Below, in pieces: positions 51,854 to 62,057 of a stretch of 64,000 nt of DNA; within the stretch, counting starts at the first letter, position 1; each line of letters opens with the position of its first letter. The position numbers were made by a program, and so were the translations under genes. Source of the DNA: JBAZOO01 sp041648735 (lineage in GTDB: Bacteria; Verrucomicrobiota; Lentisphaeria; Oligosphaerales; CAITYL01); contig JBAZOO010000009.1 of NCBI GenBank assembly GCA_041648735.1, positions 1 to 64,000 on the forward strand, in the 5' to 3' direction. The notes below the pieces were generated by a model. The model ran no database searches. It was given only the letters and a program-made list of their open reading frames with translations, and was not told the DNA's origin.

Positions 51854-53062
51854 ATGCGCGTCACGCCCCGCTTTTGGCTTTGCCTCCCCCTCCTGCTCGC
51901 CCTCGCCCTCCTCCCGGCGCCGCTGCCGGCCCAAGGTCATTTCATTGACATCCGCAAGACGGCTGGCCAGGAAAACCCCGGCCTCCACCTGGCCGAGTTC
52001 AGCGGCTCGCCGGCGACCAAGGCCCGGCTGGAGGCCACGCTCCGCCGCTGCGGCTGGTTCACCATCCTCCCCTCCCCGCGCGGCGCCAGCTACATCCTCA
52101 CGGCGGTGGAAAGCGGGCCGGCGCTGGAGCTGACCGTCACCGCCGCCGGTGGGGCGACCTTCAGCCTCCGCCAGCCCGCCCGGAGCCGCCAGCCGGAATG
52201 GACCCTCTACCAGGCCGTGGACCAGCTCATCGAGCGGCTGTTCAAGGTGCCCGGCCCCTGCGCCAGCACGATCGCCTTCGTCAACGGCAAAGGCGGCTAC
52301 AAGGAGATCGTCACCTGCCACTTCGACGGCAGCGGCATCCAGCAGCTCACCTTCAGCCGCAGCATCGCCACCGAGCCATCCTGGGGGCCGCGCGGCAGCC
52401 TGGTCTACACCCTCTACCAGAACAACTACACCGACGTGGTGCTGGTTGACACCCTCTCCAGGCAGCAGCGCCGCCTCTCCGCCTTCCCCGGCCTGAACTC
52501 CAGCGCCGACCTGGCGCCCGACGGCCGCTTCGTGGCGCTCACCCTCAGCCGCGACCGCAAGGTCGAGCTGTACGGAATGGACGTGCGCACCCGTGGCCTG
52601 CGCCGGCTGACCCACGACGCCGCGGTGGAAAGCTCCCCCTGCTGGTCGCCGGACGGGGCCCGGATCTGCTACGTCTCCGACCTCCCGCGCAGCCCCAAGC
52701 TCTATGTGATCCCCGCCGGCGGCGGCCGCGCCCAGCGCCTGTGCAGCCTCGGGGGCGAGCAGGTCTCCCCCGACTGGTCCGCCGTCGCCAACAAGATCTG
52801 CTTCGCCACCGGCAGCGGCGGCAACTATGACCTGGCGGTGATCGCCATGGACACTCCGGGGCAGATGGCCGAAGTGCTCACCCGCGGCGGCGTCTATGAA
52901 GCGCCCTCCTGGGCGCCCGACGGCCGCCATGTGGCCTGCACCAAGCGCGCCGCTGGCGGCCGGCGCCAGCTCGTCATGTTCGACACCTGGCTCAAGCGCG
53001 AAACCCCCATCACCGCCCCCGGCGACCTCTCGCTGCCAAGCTGGTCCCCGGCCCACGACTGA
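51854..53062 (+). CDS. tolB: TolB-like periplasmic beta-propeller
   Basis: A 402-aa exported protein. Signal peptide LPLLLALALLPAPLPAQ, then an N-terminal domain, then at least four PD40/WD-like propeller blades (SWGPRGSLVYTLY, LAPDGRFVALTLSRD, CWSPDGARICYVSD, SWAPDGRHVACTK). It is a component of the Tol-Pal system that stabilises the outer membrane. No tolQ, tolR or pal gene lies next to it. ATG at 51854 directly before the signal is chosen; an upstream in-frame start at 51791 is possible. Confidence 0.88.
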   Translation: MRVTPRFWLCLPLLLALALLPAPLPAQGHFIDIRKTAGQENPGLHLAEFSGSPATKARLEATLRRCGWFTILPSPRGASYILTAVESGPALELTVTAAGGATFSLRQPARSRQPEWTLYQAVDQLIERLFKVPGPCASTIAFVNGKGGYKEIVTCHFDGSGIQQLTFSRSIATEPSWGPRGSLVYTLYQNNYTDVVLVDTLSRQQRRLSAFPGLNSSADLAPDGRFVALTLSRDRKVELYGMDVRTRGLRRLTHDAAVESSPCWSPDGARICYVSDLPRSPKLYVIPAGGGRAQRLCSLGGEQVSPDWSAVANKICFATGSGGNYDLAVIAMDTPGQMAEVLTRGGVYEAPSWAPDGRHVACTKRAAGGRRQLVMFDTWLKRETPITAPGDLSLPSWSPAHD

Positions 53063-53090
53063 AACGCCCCCCCGCACGATCCATCCGGCC

Positions 53091-54899
53091 ATGAGCAACG
53101 ACCCCGCCGCTCCCGTCTACGACGAGAGCAAGATCAAGACCCTCAGCTCCCTCGAGCACATCCGCACCCGGCCGGGGATGTACATCGGCCGCCTCGGCAA
53201 CGGCTCGCATCCCGACGACGGCATCTACGTCCTGCTCAAGGAAGTCATCGACAACGCGGTCGATGAGTTCATCATGGGGCACGGCCGCAAGATCGAGGTC
53301 GAGACCGGCGCCGACGGCCAGGTCCGCGTCCGCGACTACGGCCGCGGCATCCCCCTCGGCAAGATCGTCGAGTGCGTCTCCCAAATCAACACCGGCGCCA
53401 AATACAACAGCGACGTCTTCCAGTTCTCCGTCGGCCTCAACGGCGTCGGCCTCAAGGCGGTCAACGCCCTCGCCAGCCACTTCACCGTCCGCGCCTGCCG
53501 CGACGGCCGCTTCGCCAGCGCCACCTTCGCCAGCGGCCAACTGCGGGCGGAAGAGCGGGGGCGCACCCCGGAGCCCGACGGCACCGAAATCCGCTTCCGC
53601 CCCGAGGAGTCCTTCTTCCCCGGCTTCAGCTTCGACGAGAAGATCATCCGCAAACGCCTCTGGAACTATGCCTGGCTCAACAGCGGCCTGAGCCTCGTCT
53701 GGAACAGCGAGAAGTTCCTTTCCCGCAACGGCCTGCTCGACCTGCTCGAGGAGAAGGTCAGCGGCGAAAAGCTCTACGAACCGGCCTATTTCAAGGGGCC
53801 AACCCTCGAGTTCGCCTTCACCCACACCGCCGACTTCGGCGAAAACTACCATTCCTTCGTCAACGGCCAGTACACCAACGACGGCGGCACCCACCAGAGC
53901 GCCTTCCGCGAGGGGCTCCTCAAAGCGGTCAACGAGTACGCCGGCAAGAACCTGGACGGCAGCGACGTGCGCAACGGCATCGTCGGCGCCGTCGCCGTCA
54001 AGCTCAAGGATCCCCTCTTCGAGTCGCAGACCAAGAACAAGCTCGGCAACAGCGAAATCCGCGGCGAGATCGTCGCCAAGGTCAAGGAAGTGGTGCTCGC
54101 CTGGCTCTACAAGACCCCCCCGGCCGCCGCGCGCATCCTCGAGAAGGTCGCCCAGAACGAGAAGCTGCGCAAGGACATCCAGTCGGTGCAGAAGGAGGCG
54201 CGGGAAAAAGCCAAGAAGACGATGCTCAAGATCCCCAAGCTGCGCGACTGCAAGTACCACCTCAACGACGGCAGCGTGCCAGGCGCCAGCTCCATGCTCT
54301 TCCTCACCGAAGGGCAGTCCGCCGCCGGCTCCATGATCTCCTGCCGCAACGTCGACAACCAGGCCATCTTCTGCCTCAAGGGCAAGCCGCTCAACTGCTT
54401 CGCCCTGGAACGCGCCACCGTCTACAAGAACGAGGAGCTGTACTACATCATGCGCGCCCTCGACATCGAGGAGTCGCTGGAGAATTTGCGCTACGAGAAA
54501 GTCATCATCGCCACCGACGCCGACGTCGATGGCCTCCACATCCGCAACCTGCTGATCACCTTCTTCCTCACCTTCTTCGAGCCCCTGGTCGTCGCCAACC
54601 ACCTCTACGTCCTCGAAACCCCCCTCTTCCGCGTCCGCACCAAGAAGGAGACGGTCTACTGCTTCGACGAAGGCGAACGCAACCTCGCCCTGGCCCGCCT
54701 CGGCGCCGCCGCCGAAGTCACCCGCTTCAAGGGGCTCGGCGAAATCTCCCCCTCGGAGTTCGGCCAGTTCATCGGCGGGGAGATGCGCCTCCAGCCGGTC
54801 AGCGTCGAGAACCGCCGCCAGGCCGAGCACTACCTCGCCTTCTTCATGGGCGCCAACACCCCCGACCGCAAGCAATACATCATGGACCGCCTGCTCTGA
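53091..54899 (+). CDS. Type IIA topoisomerase ATPase subunit, ParE-like
   Basis: A 602-aa GHKL ATPase plus Toprim protein. The N-terminal ATP site shows EVIDNAVDEFIMGHG near 48, RDYGRGIPLGK near 78 and GLNGVGLKAVNAL near 113. The Toprim domain shows TEGQSAAGSM near 406 and TDADVDGLHI near 474. EGQSA replaces the usual EGDSA, but the Glu is kept. Length fits ParE rather than the longer GyrB. The matching A subunit (ParC-like) is not in the window. Starts 28 bp after tolB. Confidence 0.9.
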   Translation: MSNDPAAPVYDESKIKTLSSLEHIRTRPGMYIGRLGNGSHPDDGIYVLLKEVIDNAVDEFIMGHGRKIEVETGADGQVRVRDYGRGIPLGKIVECVSQINTGAKYNSDVFQFSVGLNGVGLKAVNALASHFTVRACRDGRFASATFASGQLRAEERGRTPEPDGTEIRFRPEESFFPGFSFDEKIIRKRLWNYAWLNSGLSLVWNSEKFLSRNGLLDLLEEKVSGEKLYEPAYFKGPTLEFAFTHTADFGENYHSFVNGQYTNDGGTHQSAFREGLLKAVNEYAGKNLDGSDVRNGIVGAVAVKLKDPLFESQTKNKLGNSEIRGEIVAKVKEVVLAWLYKTPPAAARILEKVAQNEKLRKDIQSVQKEAREKAKKTMLKIPKLRDCKYHLNDGSVPGASSMLFLTEGQSAAGSMISCRNVDNQAIFCLKGKPLNCFALERATVYKNEELYYIMRALDIEESLENLRYEKVIIATDADVDGLHIRNLLITFFLTFFEPLVVANHLYVLETPLFRVRTKKETVYCFDEGERNLALARLGAAAEVTRFKGLGEISPSEFGQFIGGEMRLQPVSVENRRQAEHYLAFFMGANTPDRKQYIMDRLL

Positions 54900-54997
54900 C
54901 CCCCCTTTGGACTTTCGCCGCCGGTACGCTTCCTTATCCTTGCCACTTTTTCCGTCGTTCCACGCCCCCCCCCACCGCCACCAGCCCCACCGCCACC

Positions 54998-55618
54998 ATG
55001 AGCCGACGCCAACGCATCTTCGACCATTACGGGCCCCGGGTGCATCCGGAACGCCCCAGCCATGAAATCCTCGACTGGGCCAGCGCCGAGGCGCAGCACG
55101 CCCGCTTCGACGCCCTGATCCGCGCCCTCCGCCCCCTCGCCGCCGCCAGTCCCGAACCCCTCACCTTGCTCGATGTCGGCTGCGGCCTGGCCGACCTCTT
55201 CACGCACCTGCGCCGCGCCGGCCTCGCCGTCGCCTACACCGGCTGCGACATCACCCCGGGCGTCCTCGCCGAAGCCCGCCGCCGCCAACCCGCCGCCCAG
55301 CTCGTCCACGGCGACCCCTTCAGCGAGGCGCTCTTCCCACCCGCCGCCTTCGCCGTGGTCTACGCCTCCGGCGTCTTCAACCTCGACCTGGGCAACAACC
55401 ACGACTTCCTCGCCGAGGCCGTCCCCCGCCTCTTCCAGCTCGCCCGCCGCCTCCTCGCCATCAACCTCCTGCATGTGCGGAGTCCGCACCACTACCCCCA
55501 CTGCCACTACTACGACCCGGAAACGGTGCGCGCCCGCTTCGCCACCCTCCCCTGCACCATCCGCCTCGACGATTCCTATCTCCCCAACGATTTCACCCTC
55601 CTCTTCGAACGCGCCTGA
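54998..55618 (+). CDS. SAM-dependent methyltransferase
   Basis: A 206-aa methyltransferase with motif I LLDVGCGLADLFTHLR near 58-73, an acidic residue in YTGCDITPGVLAEA near 83 and PFSEALFPPAAFAVVYASGVFNLD. Related to class I enzymes; substrate unknown. ATG at 54998 follows a C-rich leader. A GCGGAGTCCGC palindrome at 55477 encodes VRSPH. Confidence 0.85.
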   Translation: MSRRQRIFDHYGPRVHPERPSHEILDWASAEAQHARFDALIRALRPLAAASPEPLTLLDVGCGLADLFTHLRRAGLAVAYTGCDITPGVLAEARRRQPAAQLVHGDPFSEALFPPAAFAVVYASGVFNLDLGNNHDFLAEAVPRLFQLARRLLAINLLHVRSPHHYPHCHYYDPETVRARFATLPCTIRLDDSYLPNDFTLLFERA

Positions 55619-55731
55619 AGGGATTTCGCGCCGCCACCCCACAATAAGGGCGGGGGTTCAAGCGTTCATTCCAAGATGCCATGCCACCCCGCGGCGGCCA
55701 CGCCCCCGACCAACAAGGCCCGGAACCTCCC

Positions 55732-57099
55732 ATGAACCAACTGCTGACCTGGATTTGGCACCGGCGCTGGCGCACCCTCGCCCTCCTGGCCGCCGCCGCC
55801 GCCCTCGGCGGCTGGGGCTGGCACCGGCGGCAACAAGCGGCGGAACCGGCGGAGATGCCGGAACGGGCCACCGTGATCCGCACCGACATCACCCTGCGGG
55901 TGACCTGCAACGGCAAGGCCGTCGCCAACCAGGACGTGGAAGTCAAGTGCAAGGCCGGCGGCCAGATCGTCAAGCTGCCCTTCGACATCAGCGACCCGGT
56001 CAAGGCCGGCGACGTGCTCCTGCAAATCGATCCGGTGGACGAGCAGCGGGTGGTGCGCCAGATGGAGGTCAAGCTCGCCATCTCCAGCGCCAAACTGCTC
56101 GCCGCCCGCCAGAACCTGGCCATCGCCGAACGGAACCTGGAAACCGACCGGAACCGGGCCGGGGCAACCTTGAAGGCGGCGGAAGCCCGGCACCAGGACG
56201 CCGCCGCCAAGGCGGAACGGATGCGCCAGCTCCTGGCCAAAGCGCTGTGCAGCGAGGAGGAATGCGATTCAGCCACGGCCACGGCGGCCTCGGCGGCGGC
56301 CGACCTGGAAAATGCCCGGATCCGCCTGGCCGAACTGGAGACCGCCGCCCTCGAAATCGAGAATCGCCGCCAGGAAGTCGTCCAGGCCCAGGCCCAAGTC
56401 GCCACCGACGAAATCCAGCTCACCGTCGCCCAGGACCGGCTCCGGGACACCACCGTGGCCGCCCCCATCGCCGGCGTCGTCGCCACGCGCGAAGTCCAGG
56501 TCGGCCAGATCATCGCCAGCGCCACCAGCAACGTCGGCGGCGGCACCCTGCTGCTGACCATCTCCGACCTCTCGCGCATGTTCATCCTGGCGGCGGTTGA
56601 TGAAAGCCTGATCGGCCGGGTCAAGGTCGGGCAGAAGGCCATCGTCACCGCCGACGCCTACCCGGGCAAGCTCTTCGAGGGCACCGTGGAACGGATCGCC
56701 ACCCGCGGCACGGTCACCGCCAACGTCGTCACCTACGAGGTCAAGATCGAGGTGACCAGCCCCGCGAAAGGGCTGCTGAAGCCGGAAATGTCGGCCAACG
56801 TCGAAATCCTCACCGAGGCCAAGAGCGGCGTCCTCGCGGTGCCGGTCGCCGCCGTCCGCCGCCAGCCGGCGGGCTACGTGGCGCACCGGGTGGACAAGGG
56901 CAACGGCCGCGTCCGCGAAGTCCCCGTCAATCTCGGGTTGAATGATGGCACCCAGGTGGAAATCCTCGCCGGCCTGGCCGAAGGCGACACGGTGGAACTC
57001 CAGAAGGCCGGGGACGGCAAATGGGGCGGCCAGCCGGCCAGCCGTGGCGCGCAGCCGCGCCCACCCATGATGATGGGGCTGGGAAGGGGCCGCCGGTGA
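55732..57099 (+). CDS. MacA-like periplasmic adaptor (membrane-fusion protein)
   Basis: A 455-aa adaptor. An N-terminal membrane anchor (RTLALLAAAAALGGWG) is followed by lipoyl and coiled-coil hairpin segments (KLLAARQNLAIAERNLETD, DLENARIRLAELETAALEIE) and beta-barrel parts (IAGVVATREVQVGQIIAS). Links the inner-membrane MacB to the outer-membrane channel. The stop overlaps the ATPase start (GTGA). Followed by ATPase, permease and channel genes in order, a full MacAB-TolC-type efflux unit. Confidence 0.92.
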   Translation: MNQLLTWIWHRRWRTLALLAAAAALGGWGWHRRQQAAEPAEMPERATVIRTDITLRVTCNGKAVANQDVEVKCKAGGQIVKLPFDISDPVKAGDVLLQIDPVDEQRVVRQMEVKLAISSAKLLAARQNLAIAERNLETDRNRAGATLKAAEARHQDAAAKAERMRQLLAKALCSEEECDSATATAASAAADLENARIRLAELETAALEIENRRQEVVQAQAQVATDEIQLTVAQDRLRDTTVAAPIAGVVATREVQVGQIIASATSNVGGGTLLLTISDLSRMFILAAVDESLIGRVKVGQKAIVTADAYPGKLFEGTVERIATRGTVTANVVTYEVKIEVTSPAKGLLKPEMSANVEILTEAKSGVLAVPVAAVRRQPAGYVAHRVDKGNGRVREVPVNLGLNDGTQVEILAGLAEGDTVELQKAGDGKWGGQPASRGAQPRPPMMMGLGRGRR

Positions 57100-57788
57100 G
57101 CGTCATCGAAGCCCACGACCTGGTCAAGCACTACCTCGTCGGCGGCGAGGTGGTGCGCGCCCTCGACGGCGTCAGCCTCACGGTCACGGCCGGCGAAATG
57201 GTCGCCATCACCGGCGCCTCGGGCAGCGGCAAGAGCACCCTCATGCACATCCTCGGCTGCCTCGACACCCCCGACCGCGGCCAATACCTCCTCGCCGGGC
57301 AGGACGTGGCCGGGCTGCCCTCGGCCAGGCTCGCGCAAATCCGCAACCGCACCATCGGCTTCGTCTTCCAGACCTTCAACCTGCTTCCGCGCCTGGACGC
57401 CCTCGAAAACGTCGAACTCCCCCTGCTCTATGCCGGGCGCCCTCATGCCAAGGAGGCCGCCGCCGCCGCCCTGGAGCAGGTCGGGCTCGCCGACCGCCGC
57501 CACCACCGCCCCAACCAGCTCTCCGGCGGCCAGCGCCAGCGCGTGGCCATCGCCCGCGCCCTGGTCACCAACCCCGCCCTGCTCCTCGCCGACGAGCCGA
57601 CCGGCAACCTCGACACCCGCACCGGCCAGGAGATCATGACGCTCTTCCAAAAACTCAATGCCGCCGGCCACACCCTCATCCTCGTCACCCACGAATCCGA
57701 CATCGCCGCCTGGTGCCACCGCGCCATCCAGATGCGCAACGGCAAGATCGTGGAACCCACCGCCCCACCGGCGACGCCACCCCCCTAA
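57096..57788 (+). CDS. MacB-type ABC transporter ATPase
   Basis: The 230-aa ATPase shows Walker A GASGSGKST near 40-48, the LolD/MacB-type QTFNLLPRLDALENVELPL near 92, signature LSGGQRQRVAIARAL near 143 and Walker B ALLLADEPTGNLD near 162-174. It powers a MacB-like exporter. Starts at GTG 57096, overlapping the adaptor stop. Confidence 0.95.
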   Translation: MSVIEAHDLVKHYLVGGEVVRALDGVSLTVTAGEMVAITGASGSGKSTLMHILGCLDTPDRGQYLLAGQDVAGLPSARLAQIRNRTIGFVFQTFNLLPRLDALENVELPLLYAGRPHAKEAAAAALEQVGLADRRHHRPNQLSGGQRQRVAIARALVTNPALLLADEPTGNLDTRTGQEIMTLFQKLNAAGHTLILVTHESDIAAWCHRAIQMRNGKIVEPTAPPATPPP

Positions 57789-57801
57789 CCACCGCCACCC
57801 C

Positions 57802-59007
57802 ATGCTCTTCTGGACCATCGTCAAAGTCGGCATCCACAGCCTCTGGGCCAACAAGGCCCGCTCGCTGCTGGCCATGCTCGGCATCATCATCGGCACCGGC
57901 GCGGTGATCGCCATGCTCGCCATCGGCGCCGGCGCCCGGCAGCAGATCCTCGGGCAGATCTCCAGCCGCGGCGCCAACCTGCTGATCATCACCCCCGCCG
58001 ACGTCTCCTTCTCCGGCATCACCGCCGGCACCCGCGAAAACCTGACCGTCGAGGACGCCCTGGCCATCACCCGCCTGGAGGGGGTGCGCCGCGTCGCCCC
58101 CGTCATCCGCGGCAACTTCCAGGTCAAGTTCGGCAACCAGAACCAGCGCAGCCCGGTGATCGGCAGCAGCGCCACCTATCCCGCCATCCGCGCCTTCGAG
58201 ATCGACCGCGGCCGCAACCTGGCCGACGGCGACGAGGAGCAGGCCGCCCGCGTCGCCATCATCGGCCCGACCCTCGCCGAAGAGCTGTTCGCCCTGGACG
58301 ACCCCCTCGGGCAGACCATCAAGGTCCGCGGCATCAACTTTCGGGTCGTCGGCATCACCAAGCCCAAGGGCGACCAGGGGTGGTTCAACCCGGACAAGCA
58401 GGTGATCATCCCCTTCACCACCGCCATGCAGCAGCTCTTCGGCAACGTCAGGCTCAACGAGATCAACATCCAGGCCACCGACTCGGACCAGCTCAAGCCC
58501 GTCCAGGAACAGCTCACCGAACTGCTCCGCCAACGGCACCGGCTGCTGCCGGGCATGGACAACGACTTCAACGTCCGCAACCAGGCCGACTTCATCACGA
58601 TGGTGATGGAAGTCAACCGCACCTTCACCCTGCTCCTCGGCAGCACCGCCAGCATCTCGCTGCTGGTGGGCGGCATCGGGATCATGAACATCATGCTCGT
58701 GACCGTCACCGAACGCACCCGCGAGATCGGCATCCGCAAGGCCATCGGCGCCACCGAACACAGCATCCTGCTCCAGTTCCTGCTGGAATCGCTGCTCATC
58801 ACCGGCCTCGGCGGCCTCATCGGCTGCCTCCTCGGCGTCGGCACCGCCCTCCTCCTGCCGGCCTATTCCGCCTTCCAGACCGCCCTGGAACCCGGCAGCA
58901 TCCTCCTCGCCTTCGGCTTCTCCGCCGCCGTCGGCATCTTCTTCGGCTGGTACCCCGCCCGCCGCGCCGCCGGCCTCGCCCCCGTCGAAGCCCTGCGCTA
59001 CGAATGA
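57802..59007 (+). CDS. MacB-type ABC transporter permease
   Basis: A 401-aa permease. A first helix (SLLAMLGIIIGTGAVIAMLAIG) and a periplasmic MacB core domain from about 50 to 270 precede three C-terminal helices. The conserved EIGIRKAIGAT near 309 is the ABC coupling segment; it sits beside the last membrane region. It lies 13 bp after the ATPase gene. Substrate unknown (drugs, peptides or lipids). Confidence 0.94.
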   Translation: MLFWTIVKVGIHSLWANKARSLLAMLGIIIGTGAVIAMLAIGAGARQQILGQISSRGANLLIITPADVSFSGITAGTRENLTVEDALAITRLEGVRRVAPVIRGNFQVKFGNQNQRSPVIGSSATYPAIRAFEIDRGRNLADGDEEQAARVAIIGPTLAEELFALDDPLGQTIKVRGINFRVVGITKPKGDQGWFNPDKQVIIPFTTAMQQLFGNVRLNEINIQATDSDQLKPVQEQLTELLRQRHRLLPGMDNDFNVRNQADFITMVMEVNRTFTLLLGSTASISLLVGGIGIMNIMLVTVTERTREIGIRKAIGATEHSILLQFLLESLLITGLGGLIGCLLGVGTALLLPAYSAFQTALEPGSILLAFGFSAAVGIFFGWYPARRAAGLAPVEALRYE

Positions 59008-59050
59008 GCCCCTGACCCGCCCGCGCCCGCCATTCCCACGGATTCCAGCC

Positions 59051-60667
59051 ATGACCCAACGCCGCACACTCCATCCCGGGCGAATCCTCCTGGCCGCCGC
59101 CGCCACCCTCTTCGCCGGCGCCTGCGCCACCATCCCCACCCACCCCGAACGGGACCGCATCGCCCCAGCCCAGCCCGCCACCCCACCCCCAAAAACCGCC
59201 AGCGCCCCGGAAGAAGGGGCCACGGCAACAGCCGCCGGCCCGCTCACCCTCGACCTGCCCGACGCCATCCTCCTGGCGCTGGAGAACAACCGCGGCCTCG
59301 CCATCCAACGGCTGGAACCACAAATCCGCCGCACGACTGAAGAGACCGCCCGCGCCGCCTTCGACCCGACCCTCGCCGCCAGCTTCGCCCGGGAACGCAG
59401 CCGCGACGACCGCCGCGCCGCCGCCGGCCAACGCCCCCACACCGACGCCTGGACCGCCGCCGCCGGCGCCAGCCAGTTCCTCCCCACCGGCACCACCCTC
59501 GAAGCCTCCCTCCAAGCCAGCAAGACGATCCAGGACGCCACCGCCACCGCCACCGACAACAGCAGCAGCGCCGCCGGCCTCACCATCACCCAAGCCCTCC
59601 TCCGCGGCTTCGGCGCCACCGTCAACCTCGCCACCCTCCGCCAGGCCCGCCTCGACACCCTCAGCTCCCAATACGAACTCCGCGGCTATGCCGAAACCCT
59701 CGTCGCCGACGTGGAAAAGACCTACTGGGACCTCATCCTCGCCCGCAGCCAGGCCGGGATCGTCAGCCGCTCCCTCACCCTCGCCGAAAAGCAGCTCGCG
59801 GAAATCCGCGAACGCATCCAGGTCGGCAAGCTCGCCCCCACCGAACAGGCCGCCGCCGAAGCCGAACTCGCCCTCCGCCACGAAGAGCTGATCGACGCGG
59901 AAAGCACCGCCGCCAAGCTCCACGTCCGCCTCCTCCGCCTGCTCAGCCCCGCCACCACCGCCGGCGCCACCAGCTTCGACCGCGTCCTCACCCTCACCGC
60001 CACCCCCGAACTCCCCAACCGGCAACTCGAGCCGGCCGAAACCCACGTCCGCCGCGCCCTGGACCACCGCGCCGACCTCAACCAGGCCCGCCTGCAACTG
60101 CAACGCAACGAGCTGGAACTCGTCCAGACCCGCAACGGACTCCTCCCCAAGCTCGACCTCTTCATCAGCCTCGGCCAGAGCGGCTACGCCGACAGCTTCG
60201 CCGGCGCCTGGCGCGACAACGACGGCGACGACTATGCCCTCACCGCCGGCCTCAAGCTCGAGTTCCCCCCAGCCAACCGCGAAGCCCGCGCCCGCCACAC
60301 CCGCGCCACCCTCACCCAGGCCCAGGCCCGGGAAGCCCTCGCCAACCAGGCCCAGCTCGCCGAGGAGGACGTCCGCTCCGCCTGGCTCGAAATCCAGCGC
60401 ACCCGCGCCCAGGTCGCCGCCACCGCCGCCACCCAGCGGCTGCAACAGGAAAAATCGCGCGTCGAAAGCGAGCGCTTCCGGGTCGGCAAGACCACCTCCC
60501 TCCAACTGGCCCAGACCCAGCGGGACGCCCTCGCCAGCGAACTGGCCGCCACCCGGGCGGTGGCCGCCAGCCTTAATGCCTGGGTGGATCTCTACAAGGC
60601 CGAAGGCATCCTCCTGGAGATGCGGGGCATTGCCGCCCCGGCCACGGAGCCCATCCCCGCCCCCTGA
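59051..60667 (+). CDS. TolC-like outer-membrane efflux channel, lipoprotein
   Basis: A 538-aa outer-membrane efflux protein. A lipobox (LFAGAC) at the end of the signal peptide suggests lipid anchoring of the N-terminus. Two repeated coiled-coil regions typical of the OEP family are visible (VEKTYWDLILARSQAGIVSRSLTLAEKQL near 220; REALANQAQLAEEDVRSAWLEIQRTRAQ near 430). Completes the MacAB efflux operon, 43 bp after the permease. Confidence 0.93.
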   Translation: MTQRRTLHPGRILLAAAATLFAGACATIPTHPERDRIAPAQPATPPPKTASAPEEGATATAAGPLTLDLPDAILLALENNRGLAIQRLEPQIRRTTEETARAAFDPTLAASFARERSRDDRRAAAGQRPHTDAWTAAAGASQFLPTGTTLEASLQASKTIQDATATATDNSSSAAGLTITQALLRGFGATVNLATLRQARLDTLSSQYELRGYAETLVADVEKTYWDLILARSQAGIVSRSLTLAEKQLAEIRERIQVGKLAPTEQAAAEAELALRHEELIDAESTAAKLHVRLLRLLSPATTAGATSFDRVLTLTATPELPNRQLEPAETHVRRALDHRADLNQARLQLQRNELELVQTRNGLLPKLDLFISLGQSGYADSFAGAWRDNDGDDYALTAGLKLEFPPANREARARHTRATLTQAQAREALANQAQLAEEDVRSAWLEIQRTRAQVAATAATQRLQQEKSRVESERFRVGKTTSLQLAQTQRDALASELAATRAVAASLNAWVDLYKAEGILLEMRGIAAPATEPIPAP

Positions 60668-60797
60668 CCTGCCCCCCGTCCAATCCGTTAAATTTTTCAC
60701 GATTGCCGCCCCAGCCACTGGCACCACCCCCCACCGGGTGCTAAATTACGCTTTTGTCGGGTTTTCGCCAGACGCCGCCCACCCAGGAGACCAGCCC

Positions 60798-61895
60798 ATG
60801 TCGGACCAGCCGCCGAAAATCTTCAACTTCCATCCCGGCCCCGCCACCATGCCCCGAGAGGTCATGCTCAAGGCCCAGGCCGAATTCGCCAACTTCCCCG
60901 GCCTCGGCTACGGCATCATGGAGGAAAGCCACCGCAGCAAGACCTTCCTCAAGGTCCACGAACACGCCATCCAGAACGTCAAGGACCTCCTGGGCATTGA
61001 CGATTCCTACGCCGTCCTCTTCCTCCAGGGCGGCGCCAGCCTCCAGTTCGACATGGTCCCCATGAACTTCGCCCTCCCCGGCAAGCCCATGCTCTTCGCC
61101 AACACCGGCTACTGGGCCAGCCGCGCCATCAAGGAGGCCAAGCTCTTCGGCGAAGTCCAGCTCGTCCATGACGGCAAGGACAGCAACTACAGCCGCATCG
61201 GCGACCCCGCCGAGTGGGAGTGGCGCCAGGACGCCGCCTTCGGCTTCATCTGCTCCAACAACACCATCTACGGCTCCCAGTACCGCACCTATCCCGACAC
61301 CGGCGCCCTCCCCCTCGTCGGCGACATGTCCAGCGACATCTTCTCGCGACCCTTCAACCTCAAGAAGTTCGCCATCGTCATCGCCGGCGCCCAGAAGAAC
61401 CTCGGCCCCTCCGGCGTGACCCTGGTCATCCTCCGCAAGGACCTGCTCAGCCGCGAGCCCGCCAACCTGCCGACCATGCTCAAATACAGCACCCATGTCG
61501 CCAACGACTCGATGTACAACACCCCCCCGACCTTCGGCATCTACATGATCGGCCTCGTCACCGACTGGATCAAGGCCCACGGCGGCCTGGAAGGCATGGC
61601 CCGCCTCAACAGCGCCAAGTCCCAGGCGCTCTACAACGCCATTGACGGCTCCGGCGGCTTCTACCGCGGCACCGTCGAGGCCGCCGACCGCTCCCAGATG
61701 AACGTGACCTACCGCTTGCCCAGCGAGGAGCTTGAGGGGAAGTTCGTCAAGGAAGCGACCGCCACCGGCCTCATCGGCCTCAAGGGGCATCGCGCCGTCG
61801 GCGGCATCCGCGCCAGCATCTACAACGCCATGCCGCTCGAAGGGGTGGAACGGCTCGTGGACTTCATGCACGAGTTCCAGGCCCAGAACGGCTGA
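60798..61895 (+). CDS. serC: Phosphoserine aminotransferase
   Basis: A 365-aa PLP enzyme, second step of serine synthesis. N-terminal FNFHPGPATMPREVM, FLQGGASLQFDMVPMN near 75, the PLP-binding Lys in AGAQKNLGPSGVTLVILR near 196-213 and the C-terminal GLKGHRAVGGIRASIYNA near 330 define SerC. ATG at 60798 is the family start. It is followed by a strong terminator. Confidence 0.96.
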   Translation: MSDQPPKIFNFHPGPATMPREVMLKAQAEFANFPGLGYGIMEESHRSKTFLKVHEHAIQNVKDLLGIDDSYAVLFLQGGASLQFDMVPMNFALPGKPMLFANTGYWASRAIKEAKLFGEVQLVHDGKDSNYSRIGDPAEWEWRQDAAFGFICSNNTIYGSQYRTYPDTGALPLVGDMSSDIFSRPFNLKKFAIVIAGAQKNLGPSGVTLVILRKDLLSREPANLPTMLKYSTHVANDSMYNTPPTFGIYMIGLVTDWIKAHGGLEGMARLNSAKSQALYNAIDGSGGFYRGTVEAADRSQMNVTYRLPSEELEGKFVKEATATGLIGLKGHRAVGGIRASIYNAMPLEGVERLVDFMHEFQAQNG

Positions 61896-61930
61896 CCCCG
61901 CCCCCACGGCCCCACCACCGCACCCCCGCT

Positions 61931-61970
61931 CGCCCCGCCCCGAGGACAACCCCAGGCGGGGCGGTTTTTT
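61931..61970 (+). terminator. Rho-independent terminator after serC
   Basis: CGCCCCGCC at 61931 pairs with GGCGGGGCG at 61955, a perfect 9-bp stem, followed after one base by six T residues. It lies 35 bp after the serC stop. Confidence 0.9.
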
Positions 61971-62057
61971 CCCGCGCCCGGCCGCCAGGCCGCATGATTT
62001 CCCGCGGTCACGACGGCAAGGCCTCCGCCAGACGCCGTGACTCAGGACTCAGCCCCC